From Candidatus Methylopumilus sp. (GTDB taxonomy: Bacteria; Pseudomonadota; Gammaproteobacteria; Burkholderiales; Methylophilaceae), in assembly GCA_024640945.1 (NCBI GenBank), contig JAHEEA010000008.1, positions 8,816 to 72,815 of the forward strand: DNA of 64,000 bases. Reading direction: 5' to 3'. Position 1 is the stretch's first letter; each line of letters opens with the position of its first letter. The notes beneath the pieces were generated by a model. The model was not told the origin of the DNA, did no database searches, and was given only the letters and a program-made list of their open reading frames with translations. The position numbers and the translations under genes are program-made. Positions 19,287 through 29,359 of the stretch are shown here, in pieces.

Positions 19287-19973
19287 ATGGCTGCAAATAT
19301 ATTAATTGTAGAAGATGAACCAGCAATTCAAGAGTTATTAGCGCTTAATATTATTCAAGCAGGGCATCAACCTATTCGCGCTTTAACTGTTGAACAGGCA
19401 CAACTCATTATGCAAGATACTATTCCAGATTTAATTCTATTAGACTGGATGTTGCCAGGGATGAGTGGAATAGAGTTCGCTCGCAAATTAAAAGCTGACG
19501 AAATCAGCAAAAGCATCCCGATTATCATGCTGACTGCACGCGGTGAAGAAGCCGATAAGATTCGTGGTTTAGAAGTCGGTGCTGATGACTATGTTACTAA
19601 ACCATTTAGCCCAAGAGAACTCAACGCAAGGATTAAAGCAGTATTGCGTCGCAGAGCACCGCAAATGACAGAAGATCCAATCGATGCAGGTGGCCTAAGA
19701 CTAGACCCAACAACTCATCGAGTCACTGCGAATAACAAAACGATTGATTTAGGTCCAACTGAATTCAAACTATTGCATTACTTTATGTCAAACGCAGAAC
19801 GCGTTCACTCTCGGAGCCAACTGCTCGACCGAGTTTGGGGAGACAAAGTGTTTGTTGAGGATAGAACTGTTGACGTCCACATTCGCCGCCTACGTTTAGC
19901 ACTAGAGGCTTCTGGCCATGAAAATTTAATTCAAACTGTACGCGGTGCTGGCTACCGCTTCTCGGCACAATAG
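19287..19973 (+). CDS. phoB: Phosphate-regulon response regulator PhoB
   Basis: A 228-residue OmpR/PhoB-type regulator. The receiver domain (1-120) has the acidic pair VEDEP, the phosphoacceptor Asp in LILLDWMLPGMSG, and the conserved Lys in VTKPFSPREL. The winged-helix domain (130-228) ends RTVDVHIRRLR and VRGAGYRFS. A Pho box lies upstream and the sensor kinase gene follows by 38 bases. Confidence 0.95.
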   Translation: MAANILIVEDEPAIQELLALNIIQAGHQPIRALTVEQAQLIMQDTIPDLILLDWMLPGMSGIEFARKLKADEISKSIPIIMLTARGEEADKIRGLEVGADDYVTKPFSPRELNARIKAVLRRRAPQMTEDPIDAGGLRLDPTTHRVTANNKTIDLGPTEFKLLHYFMSNAERVHSRSQLLDRVWGDKVFVEDRTVDVHIRRLRLALEASGHENLIQTVRGAGYRFSAQ

Positions 19974-20011
19974 CTCATAATAGTAGGGTCAAATATTAAG
20001 AGTCACTCATC

Positions 20012-21328
20012 TTGCAAGATATTCGTTGGAGAGCTTTTTGGCTCATTGTTAGCCTTACTTTTGTTTGCCTAATTGTCTGGGCAGCATCAGATGCGGAAAC
20101 TGCTCTCATCAGCTTTTCTGTAGGTATCACTTTATATCTCTTTGGCCACTTGCATTGGCTTAACCAACTTATCAAATGGTATCGAAAACGTGATCTTGCA
20201 ACTATGCCGCTCGGTGGTGGTATTTGGGAGGATTTATTCGCTGCCATCTACCACGAGCAACGTCGTCATATTCGCAGCCAAAGTCAATTAAGCTCAGCCC
20301 TCGATCGTTTCCGCCATGCTGCCAGCGCCCTACCTGATGGCATTGTTCTCTTAGATGACGATAACAAAATTGAATGGTGCAACAAACCTGCAGAACGACA
20401 ATTAGGTTTGTCTCTCAAGCAGGATTTGGATCAGCCGATTGTTTATCTAGTTCGTAACACCGAGTTTATTCAATATTTAAAACATCACGTTGATATTGAC
20501 CCTATCAAACTAAAGTCTTGGATAAGCGCAGACACCACTTTAGAAGTTCAACTAGTTGCCTTTGGTAGCAACCAAAAATTACTCATCTGCCGCGACGTCA
20601 GCCAAGTCGAAAAACTTGAGCATATGCGCCGTGATTTTATTGCTAACGTCTCTCATGAACTACGCACACCTTTAACAGTAGTTGGCGGGTTTTTAGAAAC
20701 CTTAAGTGATATGGATGGTGCAATTCCAGAAAACATTCGTAATTATTTCGGCATGATGCAAGATCAAACCAGCCGCATGCGACTGTTGATTGAGGATTTA
20801 CTGACACTATCTCAATTAGAAAATGGTGCCACTTCACCTGATGAAGCAGAGCTTGATGTAGCAGCCCTACTAAATGCCATACTGATCGAATCAAAGAGCC
20901 TAAGCAATGGGCGTCACATCATCAGCCTAGAAGCAGACCCAACATTAGCACTCATCGGGTCTAGCCAAGAATTACACAGTGCTTTTGGTAATTTAGTCAG
21001 CAATGCGATTCGCTATACACCAGAAGGCGGAAGCATCTCTATGAACTGGCAACTGCTTAATCACGAAGCGGTATTTAGCGTGACAGATACTGGATTAGGT
21101 ATTGAACAACAACATTTAGATCGCCTGACGGAAAGATTCTATCGTGTTGATCGCAGCCGCAGCCGTGAAACTGGCGGCACAGGATTAGGATTATCAATCG
21201 TTAAGCACATTCTCAGTCGCCATCAAGGCCGCTTAGAGATTACCAGCGAATTTGGCAAAGGTAGTACGTTTAAAGCTGTATTCCCAAAATCTAGAATCGT
21301 TAACAAACAAATTACTTTATTTAAATAA
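20012..21328 (+). CDS. phoR: Phosphate-regulon sensor kinase PhoR
   Basis: A 438-residue inner-membrane histidine kinase that phosphorylates PhoB. Two membrane helices lie near the N-terminus (about 7-45), a PAS-like region at about 95-195, the H-box FIANVSHELRTPLTVVGGF, N-box LVSNAIRYTPEGG and G-boxes DTGLGIEQ and GGTGLGLSIVKHIL. The start appears to be TTG at 20012, since no ATG precedes the first membrane helix; an AAGAG lies about ten bases upstream. It follows phoB on the same strand. Confidence 0.92.
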   Translation: MQDIRWRAFWLIVSLTFVCLIVWAASDAETALISFSVGITLYLFGHLHWLNQLIKWYRKRDLATMPLGGGIWEDLFAAIYHEQRRHIRSQSQLSSALDRFRHAASALPDGIVLLDDDNKIEWCNKPAERQLGLSLKQDLDQPIVYLVRNTEFIQYLKHHVDIDPIKLKSWISADTTLEVQLVAFGSNQKLLICRDVSQVEKLEHMRRDFIANVSHELRTPLTVVGGFLETLSDMDGAIPENIRNYFGMMQDQTSRMRLLIEDLLTLSQLENGATSPDEAELDVAALLNAILIESKSLSNGRHIISLEADPTLALIGSSQELHSAFGNLVSNAIRYTPEGGSISMNWQLLNHEAVFSVTDTGLGIEQQHLDRLTERFYRVDRSRSRETGGTGLGLSIVKHILSRHQGRLEITSEFGKGSTFKAVFPKSRIVNKQITLFK

Positions 21329-21347
21329 ACGATATCTCATCATCAAT

Positions 21348-21386
21348 AAAAAAGCGCGGCATCTTTACAGATAACGCGCTTTTTTT
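21348..21386 (+). terminator. Rho-independent terminator between phoR and the convergent oxidoreductase gene
   Basis: An 11-base stem AAAAAAGCGCG/CGCGCTTTTTT has A- and T-runs on both sides and so should work in both directions. Confidence 0.8.
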
Positions 21387-21418
21387 ATTTATTACACTTA
21401 CTGATCACATCAAGCTGA

Positions 21419-24400
21419 TTACAACAGGACTTTTTCTATCCCGCCGTTATTCGCTTTTTCAACATACTGTTGCATCCAGTCATCACCCAATAAATGCTTA
21501 GCCATCTCAACCACGATGTAATCAGACTTAATCCCAGTATCTTCACCGTAACGAGATAAGCCTTGCAAGCAACTTGGACATGACGTCAGAATTTTAACTT
21601 CTTCTTCTGGCGCGCCCGGGGTTAAACCAAGCTTAGCCATGCCTTTTTCCAGCTCTTCTTGCTTACGCATTTTGACTTGTGTCGCAATGTCAGGACGACT
21701 CACCGCAAAAGTACCAGACTCACCACAACAACGCTCATTCAAGGCAACATCCTGGCCCATCAGCGCGTTAGTGACTTTCAGTGGTGCATAGGTCTTCATT
21801 GGGCTATGGCAAGGGTCATGATACATATAACGTGTACCAGTAACACCTTCAAGCTTCATGCCTTTTTCCATTAAATATTCGTGGATATCAAGTAATCGAC
21901 AGCCAGGGAAAATCTTCTCAAACTCATACTTTTGCAACTGATCCATACAAGTACCGCAAGAGACAATCACCGTCTTGATATCAAGGTAGTTTAAGGTGTT
22001 CGCAATACGATGGAATTGAACACGGTTCTCAGCGGTAATTTGCTGGCCCTTGTCATGATTGCCACTCGCAGTTTGTGGATAGCCGCAACATAAGTAACCT
22101 GGCGGCAACACCGTTGTTGCACCTACTTCATACAACATTGCTTGTGTCGCTAAACCAACAGTTGAGAACAAACGCTCAGATCCACAGCCAGGGAAATAGA
22201 ATACCGCGTCACCATCTTCACCTGCTTTGCTAGGGTTGCGAATCACTGGCACCATCTTGTCATCTTCAATACCTAATAAGGCACGAGATGTCTTAGTCGG
22301 CATCGCTTTTGGCATTGGGCGATTTAAGAAATGAACTACTTGCGCTTTAATTTCAGGCTTGCCAAGCGTAGATGGTGGGCGTTTTTTAAATCCAGTTAAT
22401 AAACCTAACTTCTTAAACACCGCATGACCTAGACGCTGAGCTTTATACCCAACACCAACCATTAAAGTCCGCATTAATTTAATCGTTGCAGGATCTTTAA
22501 TATTCAAGAAAGTCATCGCAAGCGACGTGCCCGGATTAAAGTGCTTCTTACCTTGCTCACGTAAGAAATTACGCATCGCAATTGAAACATCACCAAAGTC
22601 GATATCAACCGGACATGGGTTATAGCACTTATGACAAACCGTACAGTGATCAGCAACATCGTTGAATTCATCAAAATGCTTAAGTGAAATACCGCGACGC
22701 GTCTGTTCTTCGTATAAGAAAGCTTCAATCAATAAGGACGTGCCAAGAATCTTATTACGTGGGCTATAAAGCAAGTTAGCGCGGGGCACATGCGTCGTAC
22801 ACACAGGCTTACATTTACCACAACGCAAGCAATCGCTAATTGAATCTGCAATATCACCAATCGCAGATTGCTCCATGATGATGGACTCTTGTTCAAGCAA
22901 ACCGAAGCTAGGCGTATAGGCACTATCTAAGCCTGAGCCTGCAATCAACTTACCTTTGTTAAAGCGACCTTCAGGATCTACTTTTTGCTTGTATGCGGCA
23001 AACGTAGTGATGGTTTTCTCATCCAAGAATTCCATTTTAGTGATGCCAATACCATGCTCACCAGAAATCACGCCATCTAAATCACCAGCAAGCTTCATGA
23101 TGCGTTCAACTGCACCATGCGCTGCTTGCATCATTTCATAGTCGTCTGAATTAACTGGAATATTGGTATGCACATTGCCGTCACCTGCATGCATATGCAA
23201 AGCAACGAACACGCGACCTTTAAGTACTTGCTGATGAATCTCATCGCAACGCTCAATAATTTTTTGATACTCACGGCCTGCAAAAATAGATTGCAATGGC
23301 TTCTTAAGATCACGCTTCCAAGAAATACGCACTTGATGCTCTTGTACTGCTCGGAACACATTTTCTACCGCAAGGTTAGCGTATTCTTGACCCAAGCTTG
23401 AGACTGGCAAATCTAAACTTACCAACACTTTCAGCCAATGCGCTTTTACGTCATGTACAAGCTTCAATGCTTGTGCTTTTTTGCCGACCAACATCTCTTG
23501 ATCAACTTGCGTGTCATCATCTTCATTGAGTGGCAAATCACCACCCAAGAAAGACTCTAAGGCATCGACTAATTTCAATTTATTGTTAATTGAAAGCTCG
23601 ATATTGATACGCTCAATGCCATCTGAGTAATCACCCAAACGTGGCAACGGAATAACGACATCTTCATTGATCTTGAAAGCGTTCGTGTGTTTAGCAATCG
23701 CAGCTGTACGAGCACGATCTAACCAGAATTTTTTACGCGCTTCAGCAGAAACCGCAATAAAACCTTCACCGCCACGGGCATTCGCAAGACGCACAATATG
23801 AGATGCAGCTTCGCCCACTGCATTTTCATCATCACTTGCAATGTCAGCAATCAACACCATTTTTGGACGTTCGCTACGATTTGCCTTAGTCGCATATCCA
23901 ACGGCTTTAATGTAACGTTCATCCATATGCTCTAAACCTGCAAGCAATGTAGATTCCGTGCCATCTAAATAATCTTTAATCTCGACAATGGCTGGTACAG
24001 CGAGTGCCACATGGCCAAAGAATTCCAAGCAAACAGTACGCACATGTTTAGGCATACGATGCAAGATGAAAGTCGCTGAAGTAATCAGGCCATCACAGCC
24101 TTCTTTTTGAATACCTGGCAAGCCTGATAAGAATTTATCGGTCACATCTTTACCAAGGCCAACCTTACGGAAACTAGGGCCTGGTATTTCTAAAACTTCA
24201 GGCTCACCAATTAGCGTTTTGCCATCAATATCAAAACGGCTAATACGGAATTTAGCGACATCGATATCATGGATTTTTCCAAGATTGTGATCTAAACGTT
24301 CAACTTCCAACCAGTTTGCATCTGGCGTCACCATGCGCCATGACGCTAAGATATCTAAAGCCGTACCCCAAAGCACCGCTTTTTTGCCGCCTGCATTCAT

Positions 24401-25231
24401 CGCCACGTTACCGCCAATACAACAAGCATCAGCAGAAGTTGGATCACAAGCAAACTCAAGACCAGCTTCAGTTGCCGCCTCCATCGCGCGACGGGTAACG
24501 ACACCAGCGCCACAATGTAAGGTTGGAACCTGGCGGGCAACGCCTGGCAAAGTACGCATTTCAACACGACTAATCGTGTCTAGTTTTTCTGTATTAATAA
24601 CGGCCGAAAGTTTAGTGAGCGGAATAGCGCCGCCGGTATAGCCAGTACCGCCTCCACGAGGAATAATTGTTAAACCTAATTCAATACAAGCTTTTACAAG
24701 CGCAGCAATTTCAATTTCCGTGTCTGGGTTAATCACGACAAACGGATATTCAACACGCCAATCAGTAGCATCCGTCACATGAGAAACACGTGCCAAACCA
24801 TCAAATTGAATATTATCTTTACGCGTAATCTTGCCAAGCTTAGCCATGGCTTTCTTACGTAAAATTTCCGTCTGTTTAAACTCTTCTTCAAAGGCATCTA
24901 CTGCCTGACGCGCTGCAGCGATCAACTTTAATACCAAAGGATTTTCTTGCGAGCGCTCTTGAATTGCATGGATACGATGATTAAGGGCTGTAATCAGCTC
25001 TTGCCTGCGCTTCTTATTAGCGAGCAAATCATCTTGTAGATATGGATTGCGCGTGACTACCCACAAATCGCCCAAAACCTCGAATAACATACGAGCGGAA
25101 CGGCCTGTTTTACGCTCTCCGCGAAGTTCGTTCAATACATTCCAAATATCTTCCCCTAAAAATCGAATAACGATTTCACGGTCCGAGAATGAGGTGTAGT
25201 TATATGGGATTTCGCGTAAGCGGCTAGCCAT
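21419..25231 (-). CDS. DUF3683 FAD-linked oxidase fused to Fe-S/CCG oxidoreductase
   Basis: A 1270-residue fusion. Residues 1-150 are the DUF3683 region; about 160-780 form a GlcD/DLD-type FAD-binding oxidase ([51 protein letters not shown]); about 815-930 hold two [4Fe-4S] clusters ([11 protein letters not shown] and [11 protein letters not shown]); the rest carries CCG-type motifs ([23 protein letters not shown]). The layout resembles glycolate or D-lactate dehydrogenase GlcD and GlcF joined in one chain. The substrate is not known. It stands alone on its strand. Confidence 0.85.
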   Translation of the reverse strand: MASRLREIPYNYTSFSDREIVIRFLGEDIWNVLNELRGERKTGRSARMLFEVLGDLWVVTRNPYLQDDLLANKKRRQELITALNHRIHAIQERSQENPLVLKLIAAARQAVDAFEEEFKQTEILRKKAMAKLGKITRKDNIQFDGLARVSHVTDATDWRVEYPFVVINPDTEIEIAALVKACIELGLTIIPRGGGTGYTGGAIPLTKLSAVINTEKLDTISRVEMRTLPGVARQVPTLHCGAGVVTRRAMEAATEAGLEFACDPTSADACCIGGNVAMNAGGKKAVLWGTALDILASWRMVTPDANWLEVERLDHNLGKIHDIDVAKFRISRFDIDGKTLIGEPEVLEIPGPSFRKVGLGKDVTDKFLSGLPGIQKEGCDGLITSATFILHRMPKHVRTVCLEFFGHVALAVPAIVEIKDYLDGTESTLLAGLEHMDERYIKAVGYATKANRSERPKMVLIADIASDDENAVGEAASHIVRLANARGGEGFIAVSAEARKKFWLDRARTAAIAKHTNAFKINEDVVIPLPRLGDYSDGIERINIELSINNKLKLVDALESFLGGDLPLNEDDDTQVDQEMLVGKKAQALKLVHDVKAHWLKVLVSLDLPVSSLGQEYANLAVENVFRAVQEHQVRISWKRDLKKPLQSIFAGREYQKIIERCDEIHQQVLKGRVFVALHMHAGDGNVHTNIPVNSDDYEMMQAAHGAVERIMKLAGDLDGVISGEHGIGITKMEFLDEKTITTFAAYKQKVDPEGRFNKGKLIAGSGLDSAYTPSFGLLEQESIIMEQSAIGDIADSISDCLRCGKCKPVCTTHVPRANLLYSPRNKILGTSLLIEAFLYEEQTRRGISLKHFDEFNDVADHCTVCHKCYNPCPVDIDFGDVSIAMRNFLREQGKKHFNPGTSLAMTFLNIKDPATIKLMRTLMVGVGYKAQRLGHAVFKKLGLLTGFKKRPPSTLGKPEIKAQVVHFLNRPMPKAMPTKTSRALLGIEDDKMVPVIRNPSKAGEDGDAVFYFPGCGSERLFSTVGLATQAMLYEVGATTVLPPGYLCCGYPQTASGNHDKGQQITAENRVQFHRIANTLNYLDIKTVIVSCGTCMDQLQKYEFEKIFPGCRLLDIHEYLMEKGMKLEGVTGTRYMYHDPCHSPMKTYAPLKVTNALMGQDVALNERCCGESGTFAVSRPDIATQVKMRKQEELEKGMAKLGLTPGAPEEEVKILTSCPSCLQGLSRYGEDTGIKSDYIVVEMAKHLLGDDWMQQYVEKANNGGIEKVLL

Positions 25232-25402
25232 GAGTATTCACGTCAAATTAAAGATGCAATTATATCATGCAGACAAGCTGCAATTAAACGGGTGCTTGAT
25301 TGTGGGTATATATCAGCATAAGCGCTAATGACATTCTGAGTAAAAAACCGCACAATGACCAATTATCAGTCACATTAATATGATTTTCTGCAAAGCAAAA
25401 AT

Positions 25403-25906
25403 ATGAAATCGTTTTTCAACTCTCCGATTAAAATCTTATTACCTATCGTGATTATTGGCTTAGTGATTAGCTTAGCGCTTAATCTCAAGCAAAAACCACA
25501 AGCCCCAAATGTGATGTTCAACACGATTGATGCCAAACAATTCTCAATGCAGTCTTTGCAAGGAAAAATGGTTTTAGTGAATTTTTGGGCAACCGATTGC
25601 CCGGGCTGTATTGAAGAAATGCCTGCACTCATTGAAACGTACAAAACATATCGTGATAAAAATTTTGAGTTAGTTGCGGTTGCAATGCCACACGACACAC
25701 TCAGCCAAGTGATCAACTACTCAAAATTAAATGCTTTACCCTTTCCCGTCATTCACGATGCATCGGGCACTATCGCAGAACAATTTAATGATGTTCGTTT
25801 AACACCGACAGCCTTTATCATCGATAAAAAAGGCCACATTATTGGCAAATCAATTGGAACGTTAAATTTCGCTGCATTGCATCAAATACTAGATGCTAAT
25901 CAATAA
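25403..25906 (+). CDS. TlpA-family membrane-anchored thioredoxin-like protein
   Basis: A 167-residue protein with one N-terminal membrane anchor (about residues 9-26) and a thioredoxin fold with active site NFWATDCPGC, so the CxxC lies in the periplasm. Later elements are VAVAMPHDT and the cis-Pro segment RLTPTAFIID. It probably reduces periplasmic disulfides or serves cytochrome maturation. It begins a run tlpA-hemJ-membrane protein with gaps of only about 13 bases. Confidence 0.85.
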   Translation: MKSFFNSPIKILLPIVIIGLVISLALNLKQKPQAPNVMFNTIDAKQFSMQSLQGKMVLVNFWATDCPGCIEEMPALIETYKTYRDKNFELVAVAMPHDTLSQVINYSKLNALPFPVIHDASGTIAEQFNDVRLTPTAFIIDKKGHIIGKSIGTLNFAALHQILDANQ

Positions 25907-25919
25907 AAGAGAATAAATA

Positions 25920-26333
25920 ATGGAAATGATCAAAGCGTGGCATATTATTTTTATGGTGACTTGGTTCGCCGCACTGTTTTACTTGCCAAGACTATTTGTT
26001 TATCACGCGATGTCAGATGACAAAATCAGCCAGGAGCGATTCAAGGTCATGGAGCGCAAACTGTTCTACGGCATCATGACCCCAGGTGGCATTATTACGA
26101 TTGCATTAGGCATGTGGCTTTGGCTTGGCTATGGCTTTAGCGGAGGATGGCTGCACGCAAAAGTCACCTTGGTAGGCGCCTTAGTGATTTATCATATTTA
26201 CTGCGGAAAACTACTCTTAGATTTTAAGCATGATCGCAATAAACACAGCCACGTTTTTTACCGCTGGTTTAATGAAGCTCCGGTATTTGCACTCATCGGA
26301 ATTATCATTCTGGTTGAACTTAAACCATTCTAA
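25920..26333 (+). CDS. hemJ: HemJ-type protoporphyrinogen oxidase
   Basis: A 137-residue membrane protein of the HemJ/CopD-like family that oxidises protoporphyrinogen IX to protoporphyrin IX in heme synthesis. Four hydrophobic helices are visible. KAWHIIFMVTWFAALFYLPR holds the conserved histidine, and YGIMTPGGI and GWLHAKVTL are further family motifs. It is 13 bases after tlpA and 12 bases before the next start. Confidence 0.9.
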   Translation: MEMIKAWHIIFMVTWFAALFYLPRLFVYHAMSDDKISQERFKVMERKLFYGIMTPGGIITIALGMWLWLGYGFSGGWLHAKVTLVGALVIYHIYCGKLLLDFKHDRNKHSHVFYRWFNEAPVFALIGIIILVELKPF

Positions 26334-26345
26334 TTAGTGCCTGCC

Positions 26346-27104
26346 ATGAATATCCTCAACTCAGAATGGCTCATCAATATGCTGAAGAAATCTGGCAATA
26401 CGCCAGAAGCTCGCATTTTGAATGCTTTCAACATTTTGTCTGACTGGATATCAGCACCATCAATCGCACAGAACCTTGAACCCAGCCAATTTGAGAGTTC
26501 GCTTCCTAATAGACTTCTTGAATACATTTCGAATGAAGCAAAAACAGCCGGTATAGAAACGCCAGAATTGCTAGCCCAACAAATCGTATTCTTAATCCTA
26601 AGTGGCTTACGTGATGAATTAAACAACGCTGACAGCAATGCCTTGCATCATGCAAAGCAAGCAGCTCAAGCACTCATCACCGTGCAATCGACAAAAGAAA
26701 AAGTTGCTGAAAAATATAAGCGCCCTGCTGCCTACATCGCGCTAGGTGCATTTGTTGGCATTGCTGCAATTGCGGGACTCATTGCGTTTGAGAACAAAAC
26801 CACAATGAATGTGATTGAAAATATACAAGCCAACTCAACTGAAACCCCAGCAATGCAAGAAGATATGCCTGCAAACCCCAAAGCAACAGCTGATCTGTAT
26901 GCGTCTTACGAGACCATGCGCGGTGGAGAATGCCAATATATTGAAGCGCTACAAATTCCAGATGCTGATAAGAAAATCTATCTAGAAAATGTGGTTGGCG
27001 GAGAAGTGCCGAGCAACGCACACGACCAACTGATTGCCCAAAAATATTTACAAAAAATTCGCTGTAATTACACACCGATGCTGATGAAAAATTCCACAAA
27101 CTAA
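26346..27104 (+). CDS. Membrane protein with TetR C-domain-like cytoplasmic part (module copy 1)
   Basis: A 252-residue protein of unknown function. Residues 17-112 resemble the C-terminal domain of the TetR regulator encoded next: residues 60-111 align without gaps to its residues 130-181 with about 20 of 52 identical, and 20-38 align to 77-95 (P, F, W and P conserved). No helix-turn-helix is present. One transmembrane helix lies at about 127-149, then a periplasmic domain with C196 and C240. It begins with the KSGNTPEAR motif also found in copy 2 (34958). I use ATG 26346; a GTG at 26337 is possible. A membrane-bound partner of the regulator is inference. Confidence 0.7.
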   Translation: MNILNSEWLINMLKKSGNTPEARILNAFNILSDWISAPSIAQNLEPSQFESSLPNRLLEYISNEAKTAGIETPELLAQQIVFLILSGLRDELNNADSNALHHAKQAAQALITVQSTKEKVAEKYKRPAAYIALGAFVGIAAIAGLIAFENKTTMNVIENIQANSTETPAMQEDMPANPKATADLYASYETMRGGECQYIEALQIPDADKKIYLENVVGGEVPSNAHDQLIAQKYLQKIRCNYTPMLMKNSTN

Positions 27105-27267
27105 TTTATACAACTCAGTATAAATAAAAGCCCTACGAACTAAACAAGTATTTCATCTTCCCTTTAATTTAATTAGATTATTTTACAAAAGTCATTTTTA
27201 TACTTTTAGAAAAAAGACAGAATAGTCGATATAGCAACTCTGCTTTTTTAATGTTAAAGTGGCATTT

Positions 27268-27837
27268 ATGTCAGCATTACGTGAAAAAATTCTAACTGTC
27301 GCTACTGATCTATTTCAGACGCGCGGTATCAATTCGACTGGTGTTGACACCATTGTTGCCGTTGCAGGCACAACCAAAATGACGCTTTACAAATATTTCA
27401 AATCCAAAGAAATATTAATTCTAGAAGTACTCCAACAAGGGCATCAAGAATTCCAATCTTGGTTAAATGCGAAATTAGATCAATCTAGCAAAAAACCAGC
27501 TGAAAAATTACAAAAGCTTTTTGATTTTGTTGAAGAGTGGGTGACGTCGCCGGATTTCCGCGGCATGGCTTTTATGAAAGCTTCTGCAGAATTCCCAAAT
27601 GAAGAAAACATCATCCACAAACTTTCAGCAGAACACGCAAAAGAGTTTAGAAGTTATATTGCCGATATCGCATCACAAGCTGGCGTAATCGAAGCAGAAG
27701 CGCTTGCTCTACAGTTATCAATGTTAATTGAAGGCGCAATTCAAGCCGAACAAATGAAACGCGGCTCAGGTGCTATCAAATACGCAAAAAAAGCAGCTAA
27801 AGTTCTTATCGACGCTGCGCCAAAAAAACCTCAATAA
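27268..27837 (+). CDS. TetR-family regulator (module copy 1)
   Basis: A 189-residue repressor-type protein. Residues 4-50 form the TetR DNA-binding domain (REKILTVATDLFQTRGIN, then AVAGTTKMTLYKYFKSKE), and 70-185 form an all-helical effector/dimer domain. It is colinear and clearly related to the regulator at 35678. A GTG at 27259 is in frame, but ATG 27268 aligns with the start of the second copy. It follows the membrane-protein gene by 163 bases, enough for its own promoter; an AGACAG half-site at 27215-27220 lies there. Targets are unknown. Confidence 0.88.
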   Translation: MSALREKILTVATDLFQTRGINSTGVDTIVAVAGTTKMTLYKYFKSKEILILEVLQQGHQEFQSWLNAKLDQSSKKPAEKLQKLFDFVEEWVTSPDFRGMAFMKASAEFPNEENIIHKLSAEHAKEFRSYIADIASQAGVIEAEALALQLSMLIEGAIQAEQMKRGSGAIKYAKKAAKVLIDAAPKKPQ

Positions 27838-27920
27838 CACAGCTAGATTCCCCATCTATTGCTTGCTCATGGCGATGCCTAAGCTGATAATACAGCTTTC
27901 AAAATAACGAAGTTTTATTC

Positions 27921-28877
27921 ATGCAAATTCTGATCTGTGGCTCTATGGCTTTCGACACCATCATGGTGTTTCCCGATAAATTTAAACATCACATTCTTCC
28001 TGAGAAAACACACATGCTTAATGTGGCGTTTTTAGTGCCAGAAATGCGCAAAGAGTTTGGTGGAACAGCTGGCAATATTGCTTACAACCTAAATTTATTG
28101 GAAGACAAGCCTGTCATTATGGCAACCGTCGGCGATGACTTTGGTCCTTACGATACATGGTTAGCACATAACAAGATCAGCACCACTCATATCAAGAAAA
28201 TTCAAGGCAGCTTTACTGCTCAAGCCTTTATTACAACCGACATGGACGACAACCAGATTACTGCGTTTCATCCAGGCGCAATGAATGAGTCTTATCAGAA
28301 CAGCGTTAATGATGCTAAAGGCGCGACACTTGCCATCATTGCCCCAGATGGACGCGACGGCATGTTCAAGCATGCACAAGAATGTTTTGACGCAGGCATT
28401 CCTTTCTTATTTGACCCAGGCCAAGGCCTACCAATGTTTAATGGCGAGGAATTGCTACAGTTCATTGAAATGGCTGAGTACATGGCAGTCAATGATTATG
28501 AAGCGCAAATGCTACAAGAAAAAACCGGCTTAACTTTAGAAACACTCGCAACTAAAGTTAAATCACTCATCGTGACACTAGGTGGCGATGGCTCACATAT
28601 TTATGCAGATGGTCAACGCTATGAAATTCCATGCGTTAAAGCTTTTGAGTTAGTAGACCCAACTGGATGTGGCGATGCTTACCGCGCTGGCTTACTTTAC
28701 GGCATTTCACGCGGTTGGGATTGGCCAACTTGTGGAAGATTAGCTTCAGTTATGGGCTCAATTAAAATAGGTAGCAGAGGCGGCCAAAATCACACGCCAA
28801 GCAAAGCTGAGATTGAACAAATTTATAGCCAAGCTTTGGTTGATGAAACAATGGCCAATCAATCATTAGATATTTAA
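27921..28877 (+). CDS. PfkB-family carbohydrate/nucleoside kinase
   Basis: A 318-residue ribokinase-fold kinase. The N-terminus ILICGSMAFDTIM and FGGTAGNIAYNL are the substrate-side motifs; the anion-hole/catalytic motif is DPTGCGDAYRAGLLYG, with Cys in place of the usual Ala of GAGD but the catalytic Asp kept. The sequence is nearest in feel to adenosine-kinase-like members; the substrate cannot be assigned. It starts 83 bases after the TetR gene and is followed by a lipoprotein gene at 17 bases. Confidence 0.85.
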   Translation: MQILICGSMAFDTIMVFPDKFKHHILPEKTHMLNVAFLVPEMRKEFGGTAGNIAYNLNLLEDKPVIMATVGDDFGPYDTWLAHNKISTTHIKKIQGSFTAQAFITTDMDDNQITAFHPGAMNESYQNSVNDAKGATLAIIAPDGRDGMFKHAQECFDAGIPFLFDPGQGLPMFNGEELLQFIEMAEYMAVNDYEAQMLQEKTGLTLETLATKVKSLIVTLGGDGSHIYADGQRYEIPCVKAFELVDPTGCGDAYRAGLLYGISRGWDWPTCGRLASVMGSIKIGSRGGQNHTPSKAEIEQIYSQALVDETMANQSLDI

Positions 28878-28894
28878 CCCAAGAGGAATTTATC

Positions 28895-29350
28895 ATGAGA
28901 TTCACAAAATTAATTTTAGTCAGTGCAATGGCAGCGACACTTGGTGCTTGTGCCACCTCTAACTCAGGTGACGTTTATTCAAGAGAAGATGCACGCAAGG
29001 TTCAAACTGTTCGCATGGGCGTGGTTGAAGGCGTGAGACAAGTAAAACTAGAAGGCACTAAATCCCCTGTTGGAACGATTGCAGGTGCTGCAGTAGGCGG
29101 TATTGCAGGAAGCACAGTGGGCGGCAATGATAAAGTATCAGCCATTGCAACCGTGATTGGTGCTGTTGCAGGTGCTGTCGCAGGCGCGGCAATTGAAGAA
29201 GGCGTTACCCGAGAAGATGGCATTGAAATCACAGTAAAACTTGATAACGGAACATTGATCGCGATTGTTCAAGAAGCAACTGACAAATTCACCCCTGGTG
29301 AACGTGTACGCTTAATTGAAAGTAACGGCAATACCCGCGTTAGCCACTAA
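28895..29350 (+). CDS. Glycine-zipper outer-membrane lipoprotein (SlyB/Pcp-like)
   Basis: A 151-residue lipoprotein with a type II signal ending in the lipobox LGAC. Residues about 55-100 are a Gly/Ala-rich zipper (GTIAGAAVGGIAGSTVGG, then AVAGAVAGAAIEEG) of the 2TM SlyB type, followed by a small beta domain (GIEITVKLDNGTLIAIVQ). AAGAGG precedes the ATG. Such proteins stabilise the outer membrane; the exact role is unknown. Confidence 0.85.
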   Translation: MRFTKLILVSAMAATLGACATSNSGDVYSREDARKVQTVRMGVVEGVRQVKLEGTKSPVGTIAGAAVGGIAGSTVGGNDKVSAIATVIGAVAGAVAGAAIEEGVTREDGIEITVKLDNGTLIAIVQEATDKFTPGERVRLIESNGNTRVSH

Positions 29351-29359
29351 ATAAGATTA

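Noticed and set aside
25375-25716. 113-codon minus-strand frame
   Set aside because: It is antisense to the TlpA-like gene, which has a membrane anchor and a CxxC site.
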